Counted from the stretch's first letter, positions 1-7,869 are shown. The stretch is 64,000 nucleotides of DNA from Amycolatopsis jiangsuensis (GCF_014204865.1 NZ_JACHMG010000001.1:3436501-3500500); one strand, 5' to 3'. Numbers and translations: made by a program. The notes: generated by a model not told the origin, from the letters alone.

Positions 1-2
1 CG

Positions 3-830
3 GGTGCCACTTCCGTGCCGGGCGTGTGGCTCGCCGGCAACGTCGCCACCATGATGGCGCAGGTGTCGGCCTCGGCGAGCTCCGGACTCGCGGCCGGCGC
101 GGCGATCAACGCGGACCTCATCAAGGAGGAGGTCGCCGATGCGGTACGACGGAGCGGCGAACCGTTTTCCCACCGGACTGAGCGTGCGGTCGCCGCTGCC
201 GTCGGTGCGCGTCAAGGACATGCGGCGCCGCCGGACGACCAGGAATCGTGGGAAGCGCGTTACCGCACGCAGCCCGGGATCTGGAGCGGGCAGCCGAACG
301 AGCAGCTGGTCACCGAGGCTGCCGGCCTGATGCCCGGGCATGCGCTGGACGCCGGCTGCGGCGAGGGCGGCGACGCGGTATGGCTTGCGCAGCAAGGCTG
401 GCAGGTCACCGCGGTCGACTTCTCATCGACAGCCGTCGAACGGGGCCGGGCGCGCGCGGAGAAGCTGGGCGTGGCCGACCGCATCGAATGGGTCGTCGCC
501 GACCTGGCGACCTGGCAGCCCGACCGGAAGTTCGAGCTCGCCACCACGCACTTTCTGCACATTCCGCCCGCCGCTCGGGTACCGGCGTTCACACGGCTGG
601 CGGACGCCGTGGCCCCGGGAGGCACACTGCTCGTGGTCGGCCACCATCCCTCGGGCCTGCACGCCACCCTCGGCCGCCCGGACATGCTCTTCACCGCCGA
701 GGAAGTGGCCGAAACACTCGACGGTTCGTGGGATTCCGTAACCGTCGACACGCGCGCGCGGACGGCGACCGGCCCGGAGGGCGAGGAAGTCTCCCTCAGC
801 GACAGTGTGCTGGTGGCTCGCCGGAGGTGA
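3..830 (+). CDS. Thioredoxin-reductase-like oxidoreductase / SAM methyltransferase fusion (3' part)
   Basis: The reading frame is open from the left edge, so the gene starts outside the window. The first ~45 residues (VPGVWLAGNV, then AQV and GAAINADL) match the C-terminal FAD-binding end of thioredoxin-reductase-like NAD(P)/FAD oxidoreductases, where a conserved GVWAAGN-type motif contacts FAD. Without a stop, and after a short linker, a class I SAM methyltransferase follows, with motif I LDAGCGEGGDAVWLA near base 350 and a PGGTLLVVG post-motif. Bifunctional proteins of this order are known in actinobacteria. The substrate is unknown, and the C-terminal half could be read as a tellurite-resistance/thiopurine-type methyltransferase. 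An internal ATG at 52 would make only a partial protein. Fusion rather than two genes is my reading. Confidence 0.8.
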   Translation, partial: GATSVPGVWLAGNVATMMAQVSASASSGLAAGAAINADLIKEEVADAVRRSGEPFSHRTERAVAAAVGARQGHAAPPDDQESWEARYRTQPGIWSGQPNEQLVTEAAGLMPGHALDAGCGEGGDAVWLAQQGWQVTAVDFSSTAVERGRARAEKLGVADRIEWVVADLATWQPDRKFELATTHFLHIPPAARVPAFTRLADAVAPGGTLLVVGHHPSGLHATLGRPDMLFTAEEVAETLDGSWDSVTVDTRARTATGPEGEEVSLSDSVLVARRR

Positions 831-1423
831 CTGCCGCTCGGTCGCGGGCTTCTACGGTTCGCGACCGAGCGGCGGATTTTGACGACCCCGTGGCCGGGCG
901 AGCGGCTACGCCGATCCGTAACCGGGCGAGCGGGATTCGACGATCCGTGACCCAGCGCGTCCAGTTCGACAACTGTGTTCGGGCGAGCGGGGTTCGACGG
1001 TCCGTGGCCGGGCGAACGGGATCCGACGGTCCGTGTTCGGTCGGGCGGGGATCGCAGCGGGTGTCGTCTGGGTGGCTACTGCAGTGGTTGCCGAGGTGGG
1101 ACGCAGGTAAGTCGGGCAACGGTTTCCTACGGGTCAGCAGGCTGCTGGTGCCTGGCGGTAGGTGTGGGGCCGACAGCGAGTCGTCGAGGCGAGCAGCCCG
1201 GCAAGCCACAAAGACGCCCTCGTCACGGAAACCTCAGGGGTAGGGCTTCGGCAGGAGGCGCATCCGTTCAGCGGCTCTCGGCCGCACAGATCAGCTGACG
1301 TTGCGGCAGTCTCGACGGACCATCGGCCAATCGCGAGCAGGTCTTCGAAATCTATGTCCACGGCTCTTCAACGCGCCGGGGAATGTGTCTTTTGGTGGAC
1401 GGCGTGACGATCGACAGGTGCGA
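831..1423. other. Intergenic region with tandem repeat, no gene seen
   Basis: About 590 bases separate the fusion gene from the convergent monooxygenase gene. No frame shows a plausible start, ribosome-binding site and protein-like composition. The first 220 bases after the stop carry the 28-29 bp degenerate tandem repeat described separately. The rest (1051-1423) has ordinary high-GC non-coding character, and I see no clear terminator hairpin in it. Confidence 0.6.
865..1050. repeat. Degenerate 28-29 bp tandem repeat, about 6-7 units
   Basis: The core CCGGGCGAGCGG, or a one- to three-base variant, recurs at 894, 922, 979, 1008 and 1037, with decayed units near 865 and 951. The period is therefore 28, 29, 28, 29 and 29 bases. 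Units also share the tail TTCGACGGTCCGTG or a close variant. Period and orientation are constant, which is typical of tandem duplication. There is no unique spacer between units, so this is not a CRISPR array. Confidence 0.75.
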
Positions 1424-1747
1424 TCAGGCGTGGTGGACGGAATCGACGGTGTACACGTGCGGGTCGAACGTTGCCAGTGCGGCGGCCGCGGCCAGGTGGT
1501 CCAGGCACTCCGGATCGTCGAGCATGGCCTGGTGGGCGGCGGGGTCGGACCACTGGGCGTAGTTGAGGACGCGGGTTCCGTCGGTGCTGGCGTGGATGTT
1601 CGCGGAGATGAATCCCTCGCGGTGGCGGATCAGCTTTTCCGTGGCGACGGTCAGGGTGTCCACCAGTTCGCGTTGACGCTCCGGGGCGACGGTGAAGACG
1701 TTCACCAAGGTGGTCAGTTCGGCTTGCGGCTCGATGGTGGTGGGCAC
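1424..1747 (-). CDS. Antibiotic biosynthesis monooxygenase (ABM) family protein
   Basis: A 107-residue protein with the ABM/dimeric alpha-beta-barrel pattern: VNVFTVAPERQRELVDTL, then REGFISANIHASTDGTRVLNYAQWSD and a final FDPHVYTVDSV. Members are small cofactor-free oxygenases or quinol-type monooxygenases, often linked to redox or antibiotic stress. The start is GTG at 1747, behind a strong GAGGAGG site five bases upstream. It is divergent from the MarR regulator at 1803 with only 55 bases between them, which suggests that regulator controls it. The substrate cannot be told from sequence. Confidence 0.8.
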   Translation of the reverse strand: MPTTIEPQAELTTLVNVFTVAPERQRELVDTLTVATEKLIRHREGFISANIHASTDGTRVLNYAQWSDPAAHQAMLDDPECLDHLAAAAALATFDPHVYTVDSVHHA

Positions 1748-1764
1748 GACGTCCTCCTCGCGAC

Positions 1765-1799
1765 AGGTTCCTTACTTAGTCGAATATTGTAAGGTTCCT
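1765..1799. promoter_or_regulatory. Candidate MarR operator in divergent promoter
   Basis: The arms AGGTTCCTTAC (1765-1775) and GTAAGGTTCCT (1789-1799) form an imperfect inverted repeat, with the inner CCTTAC/GTAAGG perfect. The AT-rich centre TTAGTCGAATATT stands out from the GC-rich surroundings. It lies between the divergent ABM and MarR starts, the usual place for an autoregulatory MarR site. Assignment to this regulator is inferred from position. Confidence 0.5.
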
Positions 1800-1802
1800 G
1801 TC

Positions 1803-2231
1803 ATGACTCAAGTCGGGACGCTCGATCGGGCCGGGTATCTGCTCAAGCGGGCACAGCAGGCGCTACGGCAGGCGTGCGACGAGCAGTTGCGGCCGATCGG
1901 GCTGTCGATGTCGCAGTACGCGGTGTTGCAGGCGCTGGCCGAGCACCCCGGGGTGTCGTCGGCGGAGCTCGCGCGACGCTGTTTCGTCACGCGGCAGTCG
2001 TTGCGCGACGTGCTCAAGGGCTTGAAGGAGGCCGGACTCGTCACAGTGGCCGCGGAGGCGTCCGGTGGGCGAGCGCGGCCAGTGACGCTGACACCCTCCG
2101 GGGAGGCTCATCTCGAAGGGGCGCACCGGCTCGTCGCGGAAGTCGAGGAACGGATGCTGACCGGCATTTCCGATCCGCAACGGCGACAGCTGGCCGGGCT
2201 GCTTCAGGCGTGCGCGGAGAACCTCGGCTAG
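1803..2231 (+). CDS. MarR-family transcriptional regulator
   Basis: A 142-residue winged-helix regulator. Residues ~33-100 hold the HTH: LRPIGLSMSQYAVLQALAEHPG, then SSAELARRCFVTRQSLRDVLKGLKEAGLV and the wing with GGRARPVTLTPSG. MarR proteins act as dimers that release DNA on binding phenolics or on oxidation; the single HTH cysteine (RRCFVTRQ) could sense oxidants. ATG 1803 is preferred over upstream in-frame codons because it follows AAGG at suitable spacing and begins a typical MarR N-terminus. The divergent ABM monooxygenase is the likely target. Confidence 0.85.
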   Translation: MTQVGTLDRAGYLLKRAQQALRQACDEQLRPIGLSMSQYAVLQALAEHPGVSSAELARRCFVTRQSLRDVLKGLKEAGLVTVAAEASGGRARPVTLTPSGEAHLEGAHRLVAEVEERMLTGISDPQRRQLAGLLQACAENLG

Positions 2232-2647
2232 GCGGAAAGCCAGTGGGTGGCAGCGAGTGCGCGACTGCAACCGCTGACCGGGTCGTCGGGCGGCGCAGGT
2301 AGACCTCGGGTAGAGCCAGGCGGCGTCGGAGGCAGCAACCACGCGACAGCAACAGGTGACGGATCGCCGCGACGGCAACTTCTGGCGGGTCGCGCGAATG
2401 CGCGGGGAAGCAAGCGACACGGAAGCGGTACCGACGACAACAGGCGTCTGACGGCCGCAGCGGACGGAACGTCATCGAGCAGGCAGCGAACATGCCCGGA
2501 AATCGCCGAGACCGGATCGGAACGGACGAAGACAGTGCGTGCGTGACGGCGGCAGAATGACCGCTTGTGGCGAGCGCGCACCGGAGTTGAACTGGGCAAG
2601 AGACGTCGAAACTGTCGAAAAGTCTCGCTACGGACCTCGGCGCGCGG

Positions 2648-2797
2648 CTTGGGCTCGGTGTGCATGGGCTCGGTGTACATGGGCTCGGCGTGCATGGGCT
2701 CGGCGTGCATGGGCTCGGCGTGCATGGGCTCGGCGTGCATGGGCTCGGCGTGCATGGGCTCGGTGTGCATGGGCTCGGTGTGCATGGGCGGGTACCT
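2648..2797. repeat. 15 bp tandem repeat, about 10 units
   Basis: The unit GTGCATGGGCTCGGC repeats head to tail with CATGGG at 2663, 2678, 2693, 2708, 2723, 2738, 2753, 2768 and 2783, preceded by a degenerate CTTGGG copy. Variation is limited to a few C/T or G/A positions, so the array is young or kept homogeneous. Fifteen bases equal five codons, so every frame stays open (MGSAC on plus, MHAEP on minus). I regard it as a non-coding minisatellite. Confidence 0.85.
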
Positions 2798-2857
2798 CCC
2801 GGTGAGCGGGACGCTGACCGGTTTGGCATCCGAATGGACGATGACCTCTCCGGTCAT

Positions 2858-2873
2858 ATTGGTCTATACCACT
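2858..2873. promoter_or_regulatory. DasR-like operator (dre) before chitinase
   Basis: ATTGGTCTATACCACT contains TGGTCTATACCA (2860-2871), which differs by one base from the palindromic core TGGTCTAGACCA of DasR-responsive elements upstream of Streptomyces chitinase genes. It ends about 48 bases before the chitinase ATG. DasR is a GntR-family repressor released by glucosamine-6-phosphate. The dasR gene is not in this window, so the regulator assignment rests on motif knowledge. Confidence 0.65.
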
Positions 2874-2921
2874 TGGACAAGGTTCTCCCGTTCTCCTCGT
2901 TCGCGCTGTGGAGGTTTCCGG

Positions 2922-4001
2922 ATGAAGATCACTTCTTTTCGGATGATGGTCGGTGTGCTGGGTGGGTTGCTGATCGCCTCGACTGGAGGCGTGGTGTCGC
3001 AGGGGACGGTGGCGGCCTCGGCGGAGGGAGTGCCGCAGGGGCCAGTGGCGGCTCCAGCGGAGAGAGCGCCCGTGGCTGAGGTGGATGGGGTGGCAGCGTC
3101 AGTGGCGCCGGAGGCAGAAGGGGCGCCGGTGGTGGTGGCGCCCTACGTCGACATGGGGGCTTGGCCTACGCCGGTCCTGTCCGGCATGTCCGCGCAGGGC
3201 GGGGTCAAGGGGTTCACTCTCGGATTCGTCACCTCGGCCGGGTGCAAGGCCAGCTGGTTCAACGCCTACGACCCGCGCGCCGGGTGGCAGGCCGACGAGA
3301 TCGCCAAGATCCGCGACGCGGGCGGGGACGTCAAGGTGTCCTTCGGCGGCGCCTCCGGGATCGAGCTCGCCCAGGCCTGCACGGACGTCTCGGCGCTCGC
3401 GGCCGAGTACACGGCGGTCGTCGAGGCTTACGGGCTCAAGTACATCGACATCGACATCGAGGGGGCGGCGGTGGCCGACACCGCCTCGATCCAGCGGCGC
3501 TCGCAGGCACTCAAACTGGTGCAGGACACCGATCCGGAGCTCAAGATCTCGCTGACCCTGCCGGTGCTGCCGGACGGGCTGACCTCCGACGGGCTCGGGG
3601 TCGTGAACGCGGCCAAGGCGGCGGGGGTGAACCTCGACCTGGTCAACGTGATGGCGATGGACTACTACCAGGGTGCCGGCGATCAGGGCGCCAACGCGAT
3701 CTCCGCGGCGAAGGCCACTCAGGCGCAACTCAAGTCCACGCTCGGACTGTCTGATGCGGACGCCTGGAAGAAGCTGGGTGTCACCCCGATGCTGGGCGTG
3801 AACGACTCCCAGAACGAGATCTTCTACCAGAAGGACGCGACAGCGCTCGTGGACTTCGCCGGCACCGTGCACCTGGGCATGCTGTCGTTCTGGGAAGGCG
3901 GACGGGACGCCAACGCCTGCACCGGCGCGCTTTACCGCTGCACCAACATTTCCCAGCAGCCCTACGAGTTCGCGAAGATCTTCGCCGGGTACCGCGGCTG
4001 A
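2922..4001 (+). CDS. Secreted GH18 chitinase
   Basis: A 359-residue protein with an N-terminal signal segment (MMVGVLGGLLIAST) and a low-complexity Ala/Pro/Val linker to about residue 60, then a single glycoside hydrolase family 18 barrel. The active-site strand reads YIDIDIEG with the presumed acid/base Glu at residue 180. VKVSFGGASG and NVMAMDYYQG are the other family motifs. No carbohydrate-binding domain is visible, so it is a compact chitinase or endo-N-acetylglucosaminidase-like enzyme acting outside the cell. ATG 2922 is chosen because GGAGG sits eight bases upstream and a signal peptide follows at once, although the frame stays open back to 2565 through the 15 bp repeat. A DasR-like operator precedes it. 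Confidence 0.88.
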   Translation: MKITSFRMMVGVLGGLLIASTGGVVSQGTVAASAEGVPQGPVAAPAERAPVAEVDGVAASVAPEAEGAPVVVAPYVDMGAWPTPVLSGMSAQGGVKGFTLGFVTSAGCKASWFNAYDPRAGWQADEIAKIRDAGGDVKVSFGGASGIELAQACTDVSALAAEYTAVVEAYGLKYIDIDIEGAAVADTASIQRRSQALKLVQDTDPELKISLTLPVLPDGLTSDGLGVVNAAKAAGVNLDLVNVMAMDYYQGAGDQGANAISAAKATQAQLKSTLGLSDADAWKKLGVTPMLGVNDSQNEIFYQKDATALVDFAGTVHLGMLSFWEGGRDANACTGALYRCTNISQQPYEFAKIFAGYRG

Positions 4002-4015
4002 CGGAGACGAACGCT

Positions 4016-4048
4016 GCCCGGGTCCGAAGTGGACGGAGGGACCCGGGC
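4016..4048. terminator. Bidirectional terminator hairpin
   Basis: The arms GCCCGGGTCC (4016-4025) and GGACCCGGGC (4039-4048) are a perfect inverted repeat around a 13-base loop. It sits between the convergent chitinase and acid phosphatase genes, so it probably ends both transcripts. Confidence 0.7.
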
Positions 4049-4059
4049 GGCCGCCGAGA

Positions 4060-4821
4060 TCAGGGCAGGTAGTACATCGGGTTCGGCAACTTCACCGGGT
4101 ACGTCGCGTGGCCGCCCTCGAGGTCGCTGAACTGGTCACCCACGTTGAGCACGATCGTCGCGCCGGTCGACTCGATGTGGGCGCGGGTTCCGGACTTGTA
4201 CTGCACGGTGTCGCAGTCCAGACCGCAGGGCAGGTAGTCCGGCGCGGTCGTGGCCGGCTTGAAGTACGCGCCGGCCGGCGTGGGGTAGCCCTCGTTCGCC
4301 AGGTTCTTCAGCGACTGCGGGCCCTGCGGTTCGGTGCGGCCGGTGAGGAAGTAGACCTTCACCCCGTGCTGCGCGGCCCAGTTCGTCAGCTCCAGCACCG
4401 GTTTGTTCGCGGTGAACGTCCCGTCGTCGATCGCCTGCTGCTGCTTCACCGGATCGAAGCCGAAGTCGTTGTCGGCCTCCCAGCCGTAGGTCACCTCGGA
4501 CGTGTCGTCGACGTCGAGCACGATCGCCGGGTCGTCCACCCGGCCCAGCTGGTGGGTGAGCTTCCGCTTCGCGTCGGCGACCACCCGCTTGGTGTCCGCG
4601 GTGAACCGGCTCGTGTCGGAGTACTGGTGTTTGCCCGAGGCGTCGAGGTAGTCGCCGTAGTAAGCTTCGACGTCGTTCTTCACCTGGCCGATGTTGGCCG
4701 GTTCCCGGCCGTGGGCGGCGGTCACGTCGTCCGATCCGGCGAGCGCGGTCGCGCCGCCCGCCACGGTGGCGCCGACGGCCGCCGCGGCGGCGAGCTTGAC
4801 GAGAGCGGAGAAACGGGACAC
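4060..4821 (-). CDS. Secreted HAD-superfamily acid phosphatase
   Basis: A 253-residue protein with a signal peptide (hydrophobic stretch to about residue 30) and the HAD fold of the acid phosphatase class B/plant-type family. DVDDT at 103-107 is motif I with the nucleophile Asp103, LTGR at 159-162 is motif II, a Lys near 209 fits motif III, and GDQFSDL from 228 gives the motif IV acidic residues. It probably hydrolyses phosphomonoesters outside the membrane for phosphate scavenging. It is monocistronic, with its stop close to a shared terminator with the chitinase gene. No Pho box was recognised upstream. Confidence 0.85.
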   Translation of the reverse strand: MSRFSALVKLAAAAAVGATVAGGATALAGSDDVTAAHGREPANIGQVKNDVEAYYGDYLDASGKHQYSDTSRFTADTKRVVADAKRKLTHQLGRVDDPAIVLDVDDTSEVTYGWEADNDFGFDPVKQQQAIDDGTFTANKPVLELTNWAAQHGVKVYFLTGRTEPQGPQSLKNLANEGYPTPAGAYFKPATTAPDYLPCGLDCDTVQYKSGTRAHIESTGATIVLNVGDQFSDLEGGHATYPVKLPNPMYYLP

Positions 4822-4840
4822 GGCAACCCCTCTGGCTGGT

Positions 4841-6061
4841 TTACGGCGAACCCGCAGAACCTACGCCGGGCGCGTTCGCCGGTAAACCCCCCGAAGGGAT
4901 CCGTTCCGCCCGGCACACGAACGCGACCGGTGCCCGGCCGATCCGCGTCAGCACCACAGTGGACTCTCCGCAGCCGCGCGGTTTCAGTCTGCGACGCAAC
5001 GCATCCGGGTCCACGTCGAGACCGCGTACCAGGATTTCGAGCCGGCCGACGTCGAGCTTCCGCAGCGCGGCGGCCAGCGTCTTCTCCCGGTACGGCAACT
5101 GTTCCAGCACCCGGAAGGCCCGGCCGGGCGGCGGCGTGTCCCCGGTCAGGTAGGCGATCCGCTCATCCAGCTGCCACAACCCGTGCCGCGCGGCGTAATG
5201 CCGGACGAGACCGGCCCGGACCACCGCGCCGTCCGGGTCCACCAGCCACTGCCCCGGCGAACGCACCGGGAGGTCGTCCGGCTCCGCATCCGTAAGAGTC
5301 CAATGTGTACCGTCCGAACGCAGCACTGTGGCACGCCGGGTGACTTCGGAAGACAAGCCACGCCACAGGCAGGCTTCACGGACCTGGCCGTCGAGCGAGA
5401 CCAGCTCGACTTCGTCGGCCCACGGCGCGATGGAGAAATCCATTCCCGGCGCACACTTCACCGACAGGACACGTCCGGGATATGCCTCGACCAGTTCGTC
5501 CAGCGGTGGCAGGAAATCCGACGGCCGCCACACCCGGCGGCCCGCGGAGTCGCGCCGGGCCGGGTCGGCGACGACCGCGGCGTCCCGCGACACCGGACGC
5601 AACGCATCCGCTTGCACGACTCCCGGGGAAACCGAGGCTACGGAAGCGTTGTGGCGCGCCATTTCCAGCCGGACCGGGTCCACATCGGACCCCAGCGCCA
5701 CCCGGGCGACCCGCGACAGCTCGACCAGGTCGGCTCCGACCGAGCAGGTGACGTCGTGCACCGCCAGGCCGGCCAGCCTCGCCGCGCGATGCCGGGCGAC
5801 CGGCGTGGCGCTCGCCTGCTGGAGCGCGTCGCCGGTGAACAGCCACTCCTCCGCGTCCGCGATCTTCGAAGCTGATTTCCGCCGCAAAGCGACGGTTTCC
5901 AGCACCGCCGCGGCACGATCCCCTACCGCACGGCGCATCGCCGTCACGTCCGCGATCCGCGAAGAATCAGTCAGCGGAAGCTCGGCGCACGCGGCGAGCG
6001 CCGCCTTTCCCGCGGCGGAGCGCAGGAAGGCGACGTCGTCGAGAGTGAAACCGTAGGCCAA
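4841..6061 (-). CDS. Class I SAM methyltransferase with THUMP-like domain
   Basis: A 406-residue protein. Residues ~95-260 form a Rossmann methyltransferase (VHDVTCSVGADLVELSRVA as motif I, then ALGSDVDPVRLEMARHN). The C-terminal third resembles the THUMP-like RNA-binding extension of this actinobacterial family, ending LKPRGCGESTVVLTRIG. RNA is therefore the likely substrate, though the target base is unknown. The start is a TTG at 6061, one base after the stop of the upstream methyltransferase (TGA-G-TTG). No good ribosome-binding site is visible, so translation is probably coupled. It is the last gene of a three-gene minus-strand operon with the enoyl-CoA hydratase and the second methyltransferase. 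Confidence 0.78.
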   Translation of the reverse strand: MAYGFTLDDVAFLRSAAGKAALAACAELPLTDSSRIADVTAMRRAVGDRAAAVLETVALRRKSASKIADAEEWLFTGDALQQASATPVARHRAARLAGLAVHDVTCSVGADLVELSRVARVALGSDVDPVRLEMARHNASVASVSPGVVQADALRPVSRDAAVVADPARRDSAGRRVWRPSDFLPPLDELVEAYPGRVLSVKCAPGMDFSIAPWADEVELVSLDGQVREACLWRGLSSEVTRRATVLRSDGTHWTLTDAEPDDLPVRSPGQWLVDPDGAVVRAGLVRHYAARHGLWQLDERIAYLTGDTPPPGRAFRVLEQLPYREKTLAAALRKLDVGRLEILVRGLDVDPDALRRRLKPRGCGESTVVLTRIGRAPVAFVCRAERIPSGGLPANAPGVGSAGSP

Positions 6062-6062
6062 C

Positions 6063-7019
6063 TCAGGAGGGCCGTTTGGTGCCGGTGATCATCACGTTGT
6101 AGAACAGCTCTCGCGGCAGCATCTTCGACAGCACCTTCTTGTCCACGGCGGACAGCCGCAGCCACAGCCGGTAGGCGAACAGCCGCCAGCGCACAGTCAG
6201 CTTTTCCTGCGGTACAGCGGCTTCGAACGTGCGGATCGGCCATCCGGCCAGCGCGGCGGAGAACTCCTCGGTGACCGCGTGCACGTCCTGCGCCCCGGCA
6301 CCGCGGGCCATGGCCTCCAGCTCCGAGGGATCGAAGGTGTGGATGTCGACCACCGCCTCCAGCGCCGCCGCCCGCGAGGATTCGTCCAGTTCGGACTGCG
6401 GGCGCCGCCAGCCGCTGAGCACGGGCAGCTTGGTGATGTTCGTGGTCAGGTACCAGGTGAGCTGGCCGAGCCTGCGGGCATAGCGGTCGCCGACCTTCGT
6501 GGGCTCACCGGCGAACACGAACCGGCCGCCGGGCTTGAGCACCCGCAGCACCTCGCCGAACGCCTGCCGCACGTCCGGGATGTGGTGCAGCACCGCGTGC
6601 CCGACCACGAGGTCGAAAGTGTTGTCGTCGTACGGGATCCGCTCCGCATCGGCGACCCGGCCGTCGACGTCGAGGCCGAGCCCCTCGGCATTGCGCAACG
6701 CGACCTGGACCATGCCCGGTGACAGGTCGGTGACCGAGCCCTTCTTGGCGACGCCGCCCTGCATCAGGTTGAGCAGGAAGAACCCGGTGCCGCTGCCCAG
6801 TTCCATCGCGTGTGAGTAGGGCTGGCCGTCCTCCCCGGCCACCGCGGTGAACACGTCGGTGGCGTAGGAGATGCAGCGCTCGTCGTAGGAGATCGACCAC
6901 TTCTGGTCGTAGGTGCCGGCTTCCCAGTCGTGGTAGAGGACGTTGGCCAGCTTCGGGTCGTCGTAGGCGGCCTTGACCTCGTCGGCGGTGGCGTGCGGGT
7001 GCGGCGCCGGATCGGACAC
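6063..7019 (-). CDS. Class I SAM-dependent methyltransferase
   Basis: A 318-residue methyltransferase. HAMELGSGTGFFLLNLMQGG is motif I, and FDLVVGHAVLHHIPDVRQAF with LRVLKPGGRFVFAGEP gives motifs II and III of the methyltransferase-11 group. The C-terminal ~120 residues form a basic, aromatic-rich tail (KLTVRWRLFAYRLWLRL) that may associate with membrane or lipid. GTG 7019 is chosen over the frame's earlier GTG at 7028 because GAAGGGAA lies nine bases upstream of 7019 but abuts the other. The enoyl-CoA hydratase stop is five bases upstream, so the two are co-translated. The substrate is unknown. Confidence 0.8.
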   Translation of the reverse strand: MSDPAPHPHATADEVKAAYDDPKLANVLYHDWEAGTYDQKWSISYDERCISYATDVFTAVAGEDGQPYSHAMELGSGTGFFLLNLMQGGVAKKGSVTDLSPGMVQVALRNAEGLGLDVDGRVADAERIPYDDNTFDLVVGHAVLHHIPDVRQAFGEVLRVLKPGGRFVFAGEPTKVGDRYARRLGQLTWYLTTNITKLPVLSGWRRPQSELDESSRAAALEAVVDIHTFDPSELEAMARGAGAQDVHAVTEEFSAALAGWPIRTFEAAVPQEKLTVRWRLFAYRLWLRLSAVDKKVLSKMLPRELFYNVMITGTKRPS

Positions 7020-7024
7020 GGCGG

Positions 7025-7804
7025 TCACTTCCCTTCGAAGGTGGCCTTGCCGGGGCCGTTGTCGATGAACGACTGCATGCCGTTGCGCTGGTCTTCGGTG
7101 GCCCACAGGGCGGTGAACAGCTGGGTCTCGATCTTCAGCCCGGTGGCGAGGTCCACGTCGAGGCCCGAATCGATGGCGGTCTTCGCGGCACGCAACGCGA
7201 TCGCCGGACCGTTCGCGAACTGCGCGGCCCACTTGTGCGCGGCCGCGTACACGTCGTCCGGCGCCACGACCTCGTCCACGATGCCCAGCTTCAGCGCCTC
7301 TTCGGCCTTCACGAACCGGCCGGTGAAGATGAGGTCCTTGGCCTTGCTCGGGCCGATCAGCCGCGACAGCCGCTGCGTGCCACCGGCACCGGGGATGATG
7401 CCGAGCTGGATCTCCGGCTGGCCGACCTTCACGTTGTCGCCGGCCACGCGGTAGTCCGCGGTGAGCGCCAGCTCCAGGCCGCCGCCGAGGGCGTAGCCGG
7501 TGATCGCGGCGACGACCGGCTTCGGGATGCTCGCGATCCGCGCCAGCGAGGCGGTCAGCTCGGCGCCGAACTTCGCGATCTCCGGGTAGCTGCGGGCGGC
7601 CATCTCCTTGATGTCGGCGCCGCCGGCGAACGTCTTCTCCCCGCCGTAGAGGATGACCGCGCGCACGTCGTCACGGTCGGACGCCTCGCGGGCGGCCTCG
7701 GCGAGCTCGGCCTGTACCTGGTTGTTCAGCGCGTTGACCGGCGGCCGGTCCAGCCGGATCGTGCCGATCCCGCCCTCGACCTCCAGGTGTGCGAACTCTC
7801 CCAC
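7025..7804 (-). CDS. Enoyl-CoA hydratase/isomerase family protein
   Basis: A 259-residue crotonase-fold protein of normal length. The oxyanion-hole segments are FAGGADIKEM (59-68) and GYALGGGLEL (103-112), and both catalytic glutamates expected of a true hydratase appear to be present (Glu111 and Glu131 in GQPEIQLGIIPGAGGTQRL). It should hydrate trans-2-enoyl-CoA in beta-oxidation. GTG 7804 is preceded by GAGGAGGAAG, a strong ribosome-binding site. It heads the operon with the two methyltransferases; the metabolic reason for that pairing is not obvious. Confidence 0.87.
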   Translation of the reverse strand: MGEFAHLEVEGGIGTIRLDRPPVNALNNQVQAELAEAAREASDRDDVRAVILYGGEKTFAGGADIKEMAARSYPEIAKFGAELTASLARIASIPKPVVAAITGYALGGGLELALTADYRVAGDNVKVGQPEIQLGIIPGAGGTQRLSRLIGPSKAKDLIFTGRFVKAEEALKLGIVDEVVAPDDVYAAAHKWAAQFANGPAIALRAAKTAIDSGLDVDLATGLKIETQLFTALWATEDQRNGMQSFIDNGPGKATFEGK

Positions 7805-7869
7805 GCTGCTTCCTCCTCATCGACGACACCGGCGGACGGCCGGCACGTTACCCGCCAGTACAGCCGAAT

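Larger units (their letters stand above)
2232..2921. other. Long intergenic region upstream of chitinase
   Basis: About 690 bases between the MarR gene and the chitinase start. Open frames run through it on both strands only because high GC suppresses stops; none has a convincing start and ribosome-binding site. Its contents are a 15 bp tandem repeat (2648-2797) and a DasR-like palindrome (2858-2873), listed separately. I see nothing definable in 2232-2640. Confidence 0.6.

Noticed and set aside
865..1050. Possible CRISPR array from 28-29 bp repeats
   Set aside because: Units abut each other and contain no unique spacers; there are no cas genes nearby. It is a tandem repeat.
2228..2857. Minus-strand protein with MHAEP pentapeptide repeats
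   Set aside because: It lacks a ribosome-binding site, overlaps the operator of the chitinase gene, and downstream sequence is Arg/Pro/Ser-rich like a non-coding shadow frame.
2565..2921. N-terminal extension of the chitinase through the 15 bp repeat
   Set aside because: The frame is open only because the repeat length is a multiple of three. A signal peptide with a good ribosome-binding site starts at 2922, and the DasR-like operator lies inside the extension.
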